A DNA stretch of 64,000 bases from Chersky-806 sp038252255 (GCA_038252255.1 JBBSAM010000017.1:1-64000); one strand, 5' to 3'; counted from the first letter of the stretch, positions 1 through 8,783 are shown. Notes: generated by a model not told the origin, from the sequence alone. Numbers and translations are program-made.

Positions 1-1
1 G

Positions 2-48
2 GACCCTCCAGGGGTCCCTACTGACGCCAAAACGGCAAAGGGAGGGTC
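2..48. repeat. inverted repeat downstream of the carbonic-anhydrase-like gene
   Basis: Positions 2-9 (gaccctcc) are perfectly complementary to 41-48 (ggagggtc), giving an 8-bp stem with a 31-nt loop. It lies just past and overlapping the stop of the minus-strand gene that ends at 47, so it may act as a transcription terminator; the minus strand reads through short T runs within it. The loop resembles, on the opposite strand, the palindromic elements near 55650 and 61760, notably the stretch ccaaaacggca, so it may be a diverged member of that family. The window edge prevents seeing more. Confidence 0.4.
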
Positions 49-577
49 AGTCGCCGACCCACTCGATGCCGGCGCGGTGGCGTTGCGCGAGCTCGGCGTA
101 GGCCGGCGGGTTCGCCACCACCCAGAACTCGGCCGACGAGCCGGCCAGCACCCGCTTCACCACGGCCGGCGCCCCCGCGGCAAGCATGCCGGCCGGGATG
201 TTCGCGCCCGCGGCGACGACCGATCCCGCGGCTACGAGCGCCTTGGCGCCGACCTGCGCGCCGTCGAGCACGATCGAGCCGTTCGCGATCAGGCACTCCT
301 CCCCGAGGAACGCGCCGTGCACCACGCAGTTGTGGGCAACGGTCGCGCCCGGGCCCACCTCGGTGGTCAGCCCGGGTGGACCGTGCAGCACCGCGCCGTC
401 CTGGACGTTCGCGCCGGCCCGCACGACGACCGGCGCGTAGTCGGCCCGGATCACGGCGCCGTACCAGACCGACGCGCCCTCCTCGACGATCACGTCACCG
501 ACCAGCGTCGCCGTGGGCGCGATGAAGGCAGTCGGGTGCACGCTCGGCATCAGACCCTCGAACGAGTAGAGCGGCAT
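47..577 (-). CDS. gamma-carbonic-anhydrase-like hexapeptide-repeat protein
   Basis: A 176-residue left-handed beta-helix protein of the gamma-carbonic anhydrase / PaaY / YrdA family. It shows repeated hexapeptide turns (ATLVGDVIVEEGASVWYG, VRAGANVQDGAVLH, AQVGAKALVAAGSVV). Three histidines, one in QDGAVLH and two in VAHNCVVHG, match the metal ligands of gamma-class enzymes, so CO2 hydration or a related metal-dependent role is plausible; many family members have no proven activity. The ATG at 577 is chosen because a longer reading frame upstream gives only low-complexity arginine-rich sequence unlike the family. It is the last of three minus-strand genes, 10 bases after the TIGR03084-type gene, probably co-transcribed. 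Confidence 0.85.
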   Translation of the reverse strand: MPLYSFEGLMPSVHPTAFIAPTATLVGDVIVEEGASVWYGAVIRADYAPVVVRAGANVQDGAVLHGPPGLTTEVGPGATVAHNCVVHGAFLGEECLIANGSIVLDGAQVGAKALVAAGSVVAAGANIPAGMLAAGAPAVVKRVLAGSSAEFWVVANPPAYAELAQRHRAGIEWVGD

Positions 578-587
578 GGGACCTCCG

Positions 588-1343
588 TCAGAGGAAGGAG
601 CGGCCGACGCGCAGCGCCAGGGCGGCGCCGTCGCCAACCGACGCCAGACTCGTCTCCCGAGCCGGGTGCCGTTGCACGAACACGCGGCAGAACTCGGAAG
701 CGGTTCCGGTGATTCGGTCCGCGGCGTCTTCGGGGCCGAACACCCACGGCGCGCCGGACGGCAGCGTGAGCTCGAGACGGATCGGACCGGGCACTCCTTC
801 GACTCCGGCCACGGAGTAGGCGTACGGGAGCGCACGAATCCCGATCCAGGCGACGTGGCGCAGGCGATCCGTGTCCACCGGCTCGCAGCCGATCGCGTCG
901 TAGATGTCCAGGCCGTGCGCCCATGTCTCCATCATCCGGGCAGTGACGAACGAGGGAGGTCGCATGCCAAGACCCCAGGGGACGCGCATCGTGGGTTCCA
1001 ACCCGGCCAGCACGTCACGCTCCGCGGCCTGCGTGCGCGTCCACCAGTCCAGGACCTCCGCACCGCGGAGCCGGCGGCCGCGCAGCACCCCGAGGAGCGT
1101 GAGGTCTTCGGAGGACGCGCACTGCGCGGCGAGCGCCCCGAGCGAACGGGGCCCGTCGAGGCACGTGTCGATGGCCAGCTCGTCGGTGTCCGCGAGGTGG
1201 GAGACGGTGTCGCGCACGTCCCAGCTCCACGCCGGGGTCGGCCGGAACCAATCGTCGGCCTCGAGCGACTCGAGCACCGCCACGAGCGACTCCTGCTCCG
1301 CCGCGAGGTCGGCGACGAGCTCCGCGATCGTCTCGTTCGCCAT
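588..1343 (-). CDS. TIGR03084-type metal-binding / maleylpyruvate-isomerase-like protein
   Basis: A 251-residue protein of the DinB-like, mycothiol-associated MDMPI group (TIGR03083/TIGR03084). The N-terminal helical half carries the HLADTDELA segment and a later METWAHGLDIYDAIG segment. Histidines at these positions bind a divalent metal in this superfamily. The C-terminal part resembles the small alpha/beta domain usual in actinobacterial members. Family enzymes use mycothiol for isomerisation or detoxification, but the substrate here cannot be told from sequence. The ATG at 1343 immediately precedes the conserved N-terminus. It sits between the Cys-rich gene upstream and the carbonic-anhydrase-like gene downstream. 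Confidence 0.8.
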   Translation of the reverse strand: MANETIAELVADLAAEQESLVAVLESLEADDWFRPTPAWSWDVRDTVSHLADTDELAIDTCLDGPRSLGALAAQCASSEDLTLLGVLRGRRLRGAEVLDWWTRTQAAERDVLAGLEPTMRVPWGLGMRPPSFVTARMMETWAHGLDIYDAIGCEPVDTDRLRHVAWIGIRALPYAYSVAGVEGVPGPIRLELTLPSGAPWVFGPEDAADRITGTASEFCRVFVQRHPARETSLASVGDGAALALRVGRSFL

Positions 1344-1364
1344 GGCGACCAGGATGCCCCGGGC

Positions 1365-2231
1365 TCAGGCGCTGCGCATGGTCCGCGTGGGACCGAGCAC
1401 CACCGGCACCTCCGACGGGTGCACGACGGGCACCGGCCCGGCCGCGAGCCGCTCATCGAGGTACGTGGCGATGCTCTCGTACAGCGCGTCGCCACACACC
1501 TTGCGGAGCTCCGGCTCGAGACTCCGGTACACCGGCTCGCCGCCGACGAACGCGGCCGGCTCCTCCGTGCACCACCAGGCGAACTCCTCGCCGCCCTCAC
1601 CCCATCCGTGACGCGCGAATTCGGTGAGCCGGTGGTAGACGATGCCGTCGTCCGCGTCCTCGTCGTACTCCTCGATGTTGCGGATCGGGAGCTGCCAGCA
1701 CACCTCGGGCTTGAGGTCGCTGTGGTGCTGGCCCGTGCGCTCGGCGAGCTGGTGCAACGCGCAGCCGGGACCGGTCGCGAAGCCCGGGCGGTTCAGAAAG
1801 ATGCAGGCTCCGTCCACGAGGCGCGTGCGGAAGTCGTCCTTCGCGACCTTGACCCAGATGCCCTTCTTCTTCGCGCGCTTGCGGTACTGCCAGGTCTCGT
1901 CGTCGAGCAGCTTGGCCGCGCGGTTGACGAGGGCCTGGTCCTTCGCGTCCGATGCGTGTGCGCCATACGAGCAGCACCCCTGCACCAGCTCGGGCGCCTC
2001 TTCGGTCAACACGCCTTGGCAGCCGCTGCCGAAGATGCAGCTCCAGTGCGAGGTGAGGAAGGTCACGTCGACGTGCCAGACGTGCTTCTTGCGCCTCGGA
2101 TCAGGGAACGTGACCCACTCCCGCACCGGACCGCCCGGCTTGCTCGTCCTCGTCGCCTTGCTCGTCCTCGTCATGCGCTCCGCAGTCCATTGCCGAAAGT
2201 CAGGTTCGCCACGCAGCGAATCTAGTGGCAT
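1365..2231 (-). CDS. Cys-rich YkgJ/DUF3109-like conserved protein
   Basis: A hypothetical protein of up to 288 residues, first gene of a three-gene minus-strand run. Cysteines are grouped as in zinc/iron-chelating YkgJ and DUF3109 proteins: SCIFGSGC near the N-terminal third, GCCSYG, GACIFLN, GPGCALHQL and KPEVCWQLP. The order Cys-x2-Leu-Asn, Gly-Cys-Ala-x-His, Lys-Pro-x-x-Cys is the most telling part of the resemblance. A metal or Fe-S site is therefore likely, but no reaction is known. An alternative start is the Met at 2174 (MTRTSKAT); the first 19 residues are poorly constrained and overlap the 5' end of the divergent oxidase gene, so the later start may be right. Confidence 0.65.
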   Translation of the reverse strand: MPLDSLRGEPDFRQWTAERMTRTSKATRTSKPGGPVREWVTFPDPRRKKHVWHVDVTFLTSHWSCIFGSGCQGVLTEEAPELVQGCCSYGAHASDAKDQALVNRAAKLLDDETWQYRKRAKKKGIWVKVAKDDFRTRLVDGACIFLNRPGFATGPGCALHQLAERTGQHHSDLKPEVCWQLPIRNIEEYDEDADDGIVYHRLTEFARHGWGEGGEEFAWWCTEEPAAFVGGEPVYRSLEPELRKVCGDALYESIATYLDERLAAGPVPVVHPSEVPVVLGPTRTMRSA

Positions 2232-2379
2232 CCGTCAGTAGCATCGGTGGATCTTCTCTGCTGGCGCGCTGGTCGCCGACCTCGAAGCGGGACTTGGTTC
2301 GGGTCGGGCGCGCGCGGAGCCGCTCGAGCTCGCGCTGTACAGCCGCGACGCCGGGACAGAAACCGGACACGCGGTTGCG

Positions 2380-3678
2380 GTGTGCTTTCCCCGCTCGACC
2401 GAGGAGGTCGCGTTCGCGGTCCGCACCGCCGCGAGCCACGGCCGTCCGTTCGTCGCCCGGGGCAGTGGCACCGGGCTCGCGGGTGGGGCCACTCCGGTCG
2501 ACGAGCCCCTCGTGATCGTCACCACCCAGATGAACCGGGTGCTCGAGGTCGACGTCGAGGCCCGCGTCGCCTGGGTCGAGCCCGGCGTCCTCAACCTCGA
2601 CCTCAGCCGGGCGGTGGCCGACCTCGGTCTCTACTACGCCCCCGATCCGTCCTCGCAGCAGGCCTGCACGATCGGCGGCAACGTGGCCACGAACGCGGGC
2701 GGTCCGCACTGCCTGGCCGCGGGCGTCACGTCGTCACACGTGCTGGCGGTCGACGTGGTGCTCGGCGACGGATCGGTCGCCCGCCTCGGGGGCCTCGAGC
2801 CCGACGGCGCCGGTTTCGACCTCCGCGGCTGCTTCGTGGGCAGCGAGGGCACCATGGGCATCGCGACCCGCATCGCGGTGCGGCTCCAGCCCACTCCACC
2901 ATGCGTGCGGACCCTGCTCCTCGACTTCGTGTCGATCGATGACGCCGCCGCGACCGTCAGCGCCATCATCGCGGCCGGCATCGTGCCGTCCGCGCTCGAG
3001 ATGATGGATGCGCGGATCACGCGCGCGGTGGAGGACTTCGTCCACGCCGGCTACCCGCGTGACGCCGAGGCCGTGCTGCTCGCCGAGCTCGACGGCCTGC
3101 CCGCCGGGGTGGACGCGGCGATCGCAGCCGTGGACCGGATCGGCCGGGAGCACGGCGCGCGCACCGTGCGGGTGGCCCGCGACGCGGAAGAACGAGCGTT
3201 GCTGTGGAAGGGGCGCAAGTCGGCGTTCGGTGCCATCGCCCGCATCAAGCCGGACTACTACCTGCACGACGTGGTGGTACCGCGCACGAAGCTCGTCGAG
3301 GTGCTCCGCCAGGTCTACGAGATCGCCGATGCCCAGAACCTGATCGTCGTGAACGTGTTTCACGCGGGCGACGGCAATCTCCATCCGATCCTCGTGTTCG
3401 ACGCGCGCGAGCCGGGGATCTGGACGCGCGTGCATGCAGCGGGTGACGCCATCGTGCGCGCGTGCGTCGCCGCCGGGGGAGTGCTGAGCGGCGAGCACGG
3501 CATCGGGCTCGAGAAGCGCGAGTTCATGCCACTCGTGTTCAACGTGGACGACCTCGACGCACAGGCACGCCTGCGTGACGCGTTCGACCCCGAGGGCCGG
3601 GCGAACCCCCAGAAGATCCTGCCTCGGGGCAGCCGCTGTGGCGAAGTGATGCGGGTGCCGGAAGGCGCGTGGGTGTGA
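2380..3678 (+). CDS. glcD: FAD-linked glycolate/D-lactate oxidase subunit GlcD-like
   Basis: FAD subunit of a glycolate or D-lactate oxidase. The PP-loop FAD_binding_4 domain is clear (GRPFVARGSGTGLAGGA, SQQACTIGGNVATNAGG), followed by the FAD-oxidase C-terminal domain with the metal-binding HAGDGNLHP and the GEHGIGLEKR signature. The GTG at 2380 is the first standard start codon, yet homologous sequence continues upstream in frame to about 2257 (ALVADLEAG, EPLELALYSRDAG), which would restore the usual length near 475 residues. No ATG, GTG or TTG exists in that extension after the stop at 2239, so either a rare start (ATC 2251, CTG 2269) or a frameshift is involved. It overlaps the GlcE-like gene by four bases. 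Confidence 0.9.
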   Translation: MCFPRSTEEVAFAVRTAASHGRPFVARGSGTGLAGGATPVDEPLVIVTTQMNRVLEVDVEARVAWVEPGVLNLDLSRAVADLGLYYAPDPSSQQACTIGGNVATNAGGPHCLAAGVTSSHVLAVDVVLGDGSVARLGGLEPDGAGFDLRGCFVGSEGTMGIATRIAVRLQPTPPCVRTLLLDFVSIDDAAATVSAIIAAGIVPSALEMMDARITRAVEDFVHAGYPRDAEAVLLAELDGLPAGVDAAIAAVDRIGREHGARTVRVARDAEERALLWKGRKSAFGAIARIKPDYYLHDVVVPRTKLVEVLRQVYEIADAQNLIVVNVFHAGDGNLHPILVFDAREPGIWTRVHAAGDAIVRACVAAGGVLSGEHGIGLEKREFMPLVFNVDDLDAQARLRDAFDPEGRANPQKILPRGSRCGEVMRVPEGAWV

Positions 3679-4682
3679 GCGCACTGGACGCGCTCGCCCG
3701 GACCGTGGCGGGGGCGCGTGCCGTGGCCATCGCTGGCGGCGGGACGCAGCGCGAGATCGGAGGCACCCCCGACCCGGGCGCGACGGAGGTCCGGGTGCCG
3801 GCCGGGATCGTGCGCTACGAGCCCGCGGACATGACGGTCACGGCGCTTGCCGGCACTCCCGTGGCGATGCTCGATGCTGCGCTCGCCGAGCACGGCCAGG
3901 AATGCCCTCTCGACCCCCGGTCGGCGGAAGCGACCGTCGGCGGCGTGCTGGCGTGCGGGCTCTCCGGGTCCCGTCGACTCCGCTACGGGCCACTGCGCGA
4001 CCGGGTGCTCGAGGTCCGCTTCATCACCGGCGACGGCCGGGCCGTGCGCGGCGGTGGGCCCACGGTGAAGAACGTGACCGGCTACGACATCCCCCGTCTC
4101 TTCGTCGGCTCGTTCGGCACGCTCGGAGTGATCACCCGGGTGACCCTGCGCACGCAGCCGCGCGCCGAGTGCTCGCAGTGGTCGCACACCGACGCGACAC
4201 CCGCCGACCTCCGGGACCGGCTCTTCCGGCCGGCGACGCTCGCGTGGGACGGCCGCCGCACCTTCGTGCGGCTCGAGGGGTATGACGAGGACGTGGCGAA
4301 CGAGCAGGCCCACGCCGGGCTGGTCGCAACCGACGCGCCACCGAGCTGGCCCGGCGGCGAGCATCGGGGCCGGGTGTCGGTCGCGCCTCCGTCGCTCGGC
4401 GCGCTGGCCCGCCGGCTCGACGATCTGGAGTGCACCTGGCTCGCCGAAGGGGGAGTCGGCACCGTGCACGTCGCCACCGATTCCGAAGCTGCGCTCGCGG
4501 CCGCGCGCGGCGCAGCCGAGGCCGAGAACGGCTGGCTGCTCCGTGAAGCCGGTGCGCCGGGTCTGGACCCGTTCGGCCGGCCACCGCCGAACCTCGCGAT
4601 CCTGGCCCGCATCAAGGACGCCTTCGACCCGGCCGGCAAGCTCAATCCCGGCCGGCTCCCGTTTCTCCGGCGTGCCGCGTGA
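3675..4682 (+). CDS. glcE: FAD-binding glycolate oxidase subunit GlcE-like
   Basis: A shorter FAD_binding_4 protein of about 335 residues, matching GlcE, the second flavin-fold subunit of glycolate oxidase. Recognisable parts are AIAGGGTQREIGG near the N-terminus, EATVGGVLACGLSG, the VKNVTGYDIPRLFVGSFGTLGVIT segment and a C-terminal RIKDAFDPAGKLNPGR typical of the family. GTG at 3675 overlaps the upstream TGA as GTGA, the usual sign of translational coupling; an in-frame GTG at 3669 would also be possible. It lies in the glcD-glcE-glcF order found in known operons, so the product most likely forms a membrane-peripheral complex passing electrons to the Fe-S subunit. Confidence 0.9.
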   Translation: MSALDALARTVAGARAVAIAGGGTQREIGGTPDPGATEVRVPAGIVRYEPADMTVTALAGTPVAMLDAALAEHGQECPLDPRSAEATVGGVLACGLSGSRRLRYGPLRDRVLEVRFITGDGRAVRGGGPTVKNVTGYDIPRLFVGSFGTLGVITRVTLRTQPRAECSQWSHTDATPADLRDRLFRPATLAWDGRRTFVRLEGYDEDVANEQAHAGLVATDAPPSWPGGEHRGRVSVAPPSLGALARRLDDLECTWLAEGGVGTVHVATDSEAALAAARGAAEAENGWLLREAGAPGLDPFGRPPPNLAILARIKDAFDPAGKLNPGRLPFLRRAA

Positions 4683-5842
4683 CCGCGGGAGATCTGCAGC
4701 TCGACGAGGACGAGCTCGTCGCCTGCGTGGCCTGCGGCCTCTGCCTCCCGGCGTGCCCCACCTACCGGGTGACCGGACTCGAGATCGCGTCGCCGCGCGG
4801 GCGGATCGCCGCGATGCGCGAGGTGCAGCTGGGCAGCGCGCCGATGAACGCCGCGTTCACCGAAGCGATGGACGCGTGCCTCGTGTGTCGTGGGTGCGAG
4901 GTCGCGTGCCCGTCAGGGGTCCAGTTCGGCCACCTCATGGAAGGAGCGCGGGCCGCGCTCGCGCCGCAGCGATCGCGGCCGCGGCGGCTGGTCGAGTGGT
5001 TCGGGTACCGCGTCGTCCTGCCGCATCACGGGTTGCTCCTGGCGCTCACCTGGCTGCTCGCGTTCGCGCAGCGCCTGCACCTCGTCCCGCGCCGGTTCGG
5101 CCTGCCCCGCATCTCGTCCCACTCGCTGTCCCGGTCGCTCAGCCCCGACCCGGAACCCGACACCTACCTGTTCACCGGCTGCGTGATGGACGCCTGGCAG
5201 CGCGAGGTCCATCGGGCCGCGCTCACGGTGATGCGGGCGGCGGGCGCGCATCCCGGTCTGCCCGGCGCCGGCGGCGCGTGCTGCGGCGCGCTCCATCTGC
5301 ATGCCGGCCGCGAGCAGGAGGCGAAGAGACTCGCGCAGCGGGTGATCGACTCGCTCCCGGGCGATGCGCTCGTGGTCGTCGACAGCGCCGGATGTGGGGC
5401 GGCGATGAAGGACTACGGCCGCCTCCTCGGCACCGACGCGGCCCGGGCGTTCGCCGCCCGGGTCCGCGACTTCTCCGAGTGGCTCGCCAGCCAGGACCCA
5501 GCGCCGCTGCGACCGACCGGGAAGAGGGTCGTGGTCCAGGATCCCTGCCACCTCCGGCACGTGCAGCACGCGGAACGGGCGGTCCGCACGGTGCTCGGGG
5601 ATGCGTACCAGCTGGTCGAGCTGGACGACGATGGCCTCTGCTGCGGCGCCGGCGGTGCCTACAGCGTCACCGAGCCCGAGCTCTCCGGTCGGGTCCGCGA
5701 CCGCAAGGTCGACACCATTCGCGCCGCCGCGGGACGCGAGCCGTTCGTCGTAGTGTCCGCCAACCCCGGGTGTGCGATGCACTTGGCCGCCGCGGGACTC
5801 ACCGTCCGGCATCCCGCCGAGCTCATCGAGGAGGCACTGTGA
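4679..5842 (+). CDS. glcF: glycolate oxidase iron-sulfur subunit GlcF-like
   Basis: A 387-residue Fe-S protein. The N-terminus holds two ferredoxin-type 4Fe-4S motifs (CVACGLCLPACP and CLVCRGCEVACP). The C-terminal half has two CCG domains (GACCGALHLHAG and DDDGLCCGAGGAYSV) of the kind that bind additional clusters in GlcF, HdrB and LutA. A hydrophobic stretch at about residues 110-125 (HGLLLALTWLLAFA) may contact the membrane. It presumably transfers electrons from the flavin subunits to quinone. GTG at 4679 overlaps the GlcE stop by four bases, and the next small gene overlaps its own stop in the same way. Confidence 0.92.
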   Translation: MTAGDLQLDEDELVACVACGLCLPACPTYRVTGLEIASPRGRIAAMREVQLGSAPMNAAFTEAMDACLVCRGCEVACPSGVQFGHLMEGARAALAPQRSRPRRLVEWFGYRVVLPHHGLLLALTWLLAFAQRLHLVPRRFGLPRISSHSLSRSLSPDPEPDTYLFTGCVMDAWQREVHRAALTVMRAAGAHPGLPGAGGACCGALHLHAGREQEAKRLAQRVIDSLPGDALVVVDSAGCGAAMKDYGRLLGTDAARAFAARVRDFSEWLASQDPAPLRPTGKRVVVQDPCHLRHVQHAERAVRTVLGDAYQLVELDDDGLCCGAGGAYSVTEPELSGRVRDRKVDTIRAAAGREPFVVVSANPGCAMHLAAAGLTVRHPAELIEEAL

Positions 5843-6045
5843 CCGGTGTCGAGGAAGTGGTCGAGCAGCTGCGCACGATCGAGGAACAGCTGCGTGACCT
5901 CGCGTACGACCGGCTGCGAGAGGCCGCGAACGGCAACGAGGCCGCGAAGGCGGACGAGAAGAAGCTGCTGTCGGCGCGGCGCGGGATCGAGAAGGCCATC
6001 CGTGCCCTCGACACCACCGAGCTGATGACCGACGACGGGCCGTAG
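5839..6045 (+). CDS. small helical conserved protein
   Basis: A 68-residue charged, almost wholly alpha-helical protein (VEEVVEQLRTIEEQLRDLAYDRLREAANGNEAAKADEKKLLSAR in pieces), likely to form a coiled coil or helical hairpin. The GTG start at 5839 overlaps the GlcF stop as GTGA, which supports it being a real translated gene rather than a chance frame. I do not recognise a named family. Its translational coupling to the oxidase operon may be only positional. Confidence 0.6.
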   Translation: MTGVEEVVEQLRTIEEQLRDLAYDRLREAANGNEAAKADEKKLLSARRGIEKAIRALDTTELMTDDGP

Positions 6046-6064
6046 CTGTGATGGAGCAAGCGCC

Positions 6065-6688
6065 ATGAGCATCCCGACCACCATCTCGACCCGGCGCATG
6101 ACGAAGGCCGACTACCCCGAAGTGCTGGCGGTGACGTCGCGCGCGTTCTGGTACGACCCGCTCATCGACTTCTTCAGCAAGGACCTGCTCCACGAGTACC
6201 GGCTCCTCCCCGCGCTCTTCGCCGGCTACCTGAAGGACGTCATGGAGCCCGGGACCGAGGCATGGGTGGGCGAGCACGATGGTCGCCCGCGCGGCGTCGC
6301 CGGTTGGCTGCCGCCGGGCCAGTACCCGCGCCCGGCATTGCAGGAGACGCGCCGCAACCTCCGGGCCGCCGGCGTGCTCACCCGGAGCAAGCACCGCCTG
6401 ATGGCGATCCGCCTGCTGGTCGAGGTCGACAAGCACCATCCCCACGAACCGCACTGGTACCTGGCGCTGCTCGCCACGGACCCGACCGTGCAGGGCCGCG
6501 GGGTCGGTTCGGCGTTGCTCGCGCCCATCGTCGAGCAGTGCGACCGGGAAGGGATCCTCGCCTACACCGAGACGCAGAAGGAAGCGAACGTGAGCTGGTA
6601 CGCGCGTGCCGGCTTCGCCGTGAGTCACGAGGTCCGGTTGCCCGGCACGCCGCCGGTCTGGTGCCTGCGGCGCGAACCGAGAGGCTGA
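6065..6688 (+). CDS. GNAT-family N-acetyltransferase
   Basis: A 207-residue GCN5-related acetyltransferase. The acetyl-CoA-binding motif A is LLATDPTVQGRGVGSALLAPIVEQCD (central part VQGRGVGSAL), followed by the usual YTETQKEANVSWYARAGF segment. The pattern with HEPHWYLALLATDP resembles the actinobacterial GNAT group of unknown substrate. ATG at 6065 lies 19 bases after the preceding gene. It ends close to the convergent LOG-family gene; a weak aggct/agcct inverted repeat near 6668-6693 may separate them. Confidence 0.85.
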   Translation: MSIPTTISTRRMTKADYPEVLAVTSRAFWYDPLIDFFSKDLLHEYRLLPALFAGYLKDVMEPGTEAWVGEHDGRPRGVAGWLPPGQYPRPALQETRRNLRAAGVLTRSKHRLMAIRLLVEVDKHHPHEPHWYLALLATDPTVQGRGVGSALLAPIVEQCDREGILAYTETQKEANVSWYARAGFAVSHEVRLPGTPPVWCLRREPRG

Positions 6689-6706
6689 GCCACCGGGGAG
6701 CCTTGA

Positions 6707-7762
6707 CTAGCGAGGCTCGCGGTACGGCGCGTTCAGCGCGTCGATCAGGAGGCGAAGGCGCGCCCAGCTCCGGCGGTTGAAGCGGAACGTCACCCGGTCG
6801 AGCTCGGGAAAGTCCTTGTCGGCGAGCTCGACCGGCGTCGCGCCGATGGTCTCCATCTGACCCCGGACGACGATGTCGGCGAACATCGTGTTGAGCTCGG
6901 CGAGCCGGGCCGCGTCGGGGGCGTGGCGGACCCGCAGCACGAGCTCGCCCTCGACGAAGCGCAGCGAGTGGTAGTTGGCGTAGAACCCGGTGAGCTCGTC
7001 CACCGCCGCGTCGACGTCGTCGGTGACGTAGACCAGCTTCAGGTCCTCGGGCGAGATGTACTCCCGGCCCGCCAGCTGGGCCTGGACGAACTCGAGCCAG
7101 TGCTTCCAGTAGGTGCCGCCCGGAACATCGAGCAGGACGATGGGCGCGGGCTGTGCCTTGCCGGTCTGGATGAGGGTCAGAGTCTCGAACGCCTCGTCCA
7201 GTGTGCCGTAGCCGCCAGGGAGCAGGGCGAACCCGTCCGACTCCTTCACGAACGTGAGCTTGCGGGTGAAGAAGTAGCGGAAGTTCACGAGCTTCGGGTC
7301 GCCCTCGAGGAACTCGCTCGTGGTCGCCTCGAATGGCAACCGGATCGTCACGCCGAACGCGTTCTCGACCCCCGCGCCTTCGATCCCCGCGGTCATGATT
7401 CCCGGCCCGGCACCGGTGATGATCATCCACTCGCGTTGGGCGAGCGCGGTCGCGAGCCGGCGGGCCTGGTCGTACAGCGGATCGTCCGGCCGAGTTCGGG
7501 CGGAGCCGAAGATGGACGCCTTGCGCGCGGCCCGGTACGGCGCGAAGACGTAGAACGCGTATCGCAGCTCCTTCAGCGTCGTGTTCGCGACCTTGAGATC
7601 GCCGCGGGACGCGCCGTCGCGGGCGAGCCGCACCGCGGATGCGACGAGCTCGAAGATCAGGTCGTCACTCCGTCCGCCGCCGAGGAGCGCGACGAGCTTC
7701 GCAATCTCCGAGTCCAGCTCCGCGTCTCCGGTGCGGTAGCGGGGGAGCTTGCCCTTGGCCAT
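6707..7762 (-). CDS. LOG-family (TIGR00730-like) protein
   Basis: A 351-residue Rossmann-fold protein with the LOG signature PGGYGTLDE near the middle and an upstream SIFGSAR plus ITGAGPGIMTAGIEGA. LOG proteins are cytokinin-activating phosphoribohydrolases or nucleotide 5'-monophosphate nucleosidases. The longer form here, with an approximately 85-residue helical N-terminal extension and a C-terminal tail, is common in actinobacteria and has no proven substrate. Its ATG shares one base with the stop of the upstream PfkB gene (TGATG), so the two are translationally coupled, which suggests a link to nucleoside metabolism. Confidence 0.85.
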   Translation of the reverse strand: MAKGKLPRYRTGDAELDSEIAKLVALLGGGRSDDLIFELVASAVRLARDGASRGDLKVANTTLKELRYAFYVFAPYRAARKASIFGSARTRPDDPLYDQARRLATALAQREWMIITGAGPGIMTAGIEGAGVENAFGVTIRLPFEATTSEFLEGDPKLVNFRYFFTRKLTFVKESDGFALLPGGYGTLDEAFETLTLIQTGKAQPAPIVLLDVPGGTYWKHWLEFVQAQLAGREYISPEDLKLVYVTDDVDAAVDELTGFYANYHSLRFVEGELVLRVRHAPDAARLAELNTMFADIVVRGQMETIGATPVELADKDFPELDRVTFRFNRRSWARLRLLIDALNAPYREPR

Positions 7763-8754
7763 CAGCCGGCCGGGAGCAGTGGCGCGACCAGCTGGGCCAG
7801 GTTCGCCTCGGGACGGGCACCGAGGTGCGAGATCACCTCGGCTGCCGCGAGTGCGCCGATCCGACCGCAGACGTGGAGGTCGTAGCCACGGGTGAAGCCG
7901 TGCAGGAACCCGGCGGCGTAGAGGTCGCCGGCGCCGGTCGTGTCGATCAGCTTCCCGCCGGGGATGGGATGCGCGTCCACGATGTGCGCCTCGGAGCCCC
8001 GCAGGATCACCGCGCCCTTCTCGCTGCGGGTCAGCGCCGCCACCTCGCAGTGCCCGGTCACGTACCGGCGGGCCGAGTCGAAGTCATCGACCTCGTACAA
8101 CGCGCAGATCTCGGCCTCGTTCGCGAACAGGATGTCCACCGAGTGCTCGACGAGATCGAGGAAGGTCTCGCGGTGCCGTTCCACGGCGAACAGATCCGAG
8201 AGCGTCAACGCGACGCGCCGCCCGGCGTCGTGCGCGTGCTGCGCCGCTACCCGGTACGCGATCTGCGCGCCGGGGGAGTCCCAGAGGTAACCCTCGAGAT
8301 AGGTGACGGCGGCCGACCCGATCAGCTCGGCGTCGACCTCGGACTCGCCGAGCTCGGACGAGGCGCCCAGATACGTGTTGAGCGTGCGCTCCGCGTCGGG
8401 CGTCACCACGATGAGGCAGCGGCCCGACGGCATGCCCTGTGTAGCCGGGGGAGTGTCGAACTCCACGCCCGCGGCGCGCAGGTCGTGGCGGTACACCTCA
8501 CCCAGCTGGTCGTCGCGGACCCGCCCGATGAACGCCGCGCTCGAGCCGAGTGACGCGAGCCCGGCGACCGTGTTCGCGGCGGAGCCACCGGAGATCTCCA
8601 CCGCCGGGTTCATCGCCGCGTAGAGCGACTCCGCCCGCTCGGTGTCGATGAGCGCCATGGTGCCCTTCACCATGCCCTGCGCGGCCACGAACTCATCCGT
8701 CTCGTGACTCAGCACGTCCACCAGCGCGTTGCCGATGGCCACGACGTCAATCAT
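7762..8754 (-). CDS. PfkB-family carbohydrate kinase, adenosine-kinase-like
   Basis: A 330-residue ribokinase-fold kinase. The first PfkB signature is GGSAANTVAGLASLG; the second, holding the catalytic Asp and anion hole, is DTTGAGDLYAAGFL. Overall layout (VVAIGNALVDVLS start, IDTERAESLYAAM) is closest to bacterial adenosine kinase-like proteins, but adenosine, inosine or a sugar could be the substrate. Coupling to a LOG-type nucleosidase downstream supports a nucleoside salvage role. It follows FbiC on the same strand with a 29-base gap. Confidence 0.85.
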   Translation of the reverse strand: MIDVVAIGNALVDVLSHETDEFVAAQGMVKGTMALIDTERAESLYAAMNPAVEISGGSAANTVAGLASLGSSAAFIGRVRDDQLGEVYRHDLRAAGVEFDTPPATQGMPSGRCLIVVTPDAERTLNTYLGASSELGESEVDAELIGSAAVTYLEGYLWDSPGAQIAYRVAAQHAHDAGRRVALTLSDLFAVERHRETFLDLVEHSVDILFANEAEICALYEVDDFDSARRYVTGHCEVAALTRSEKGAVILRGSEAHIVDAHPIPGGKLIDTTGAGDLYAAGFLHGFTRGYDLHVCGRIGALAAAEVISHLGARPEANLAQLVAPLLPAG

Positions 8755-8783
8755 CTCCGCTCCTGGTCTGGGTTCTCGGTCGG

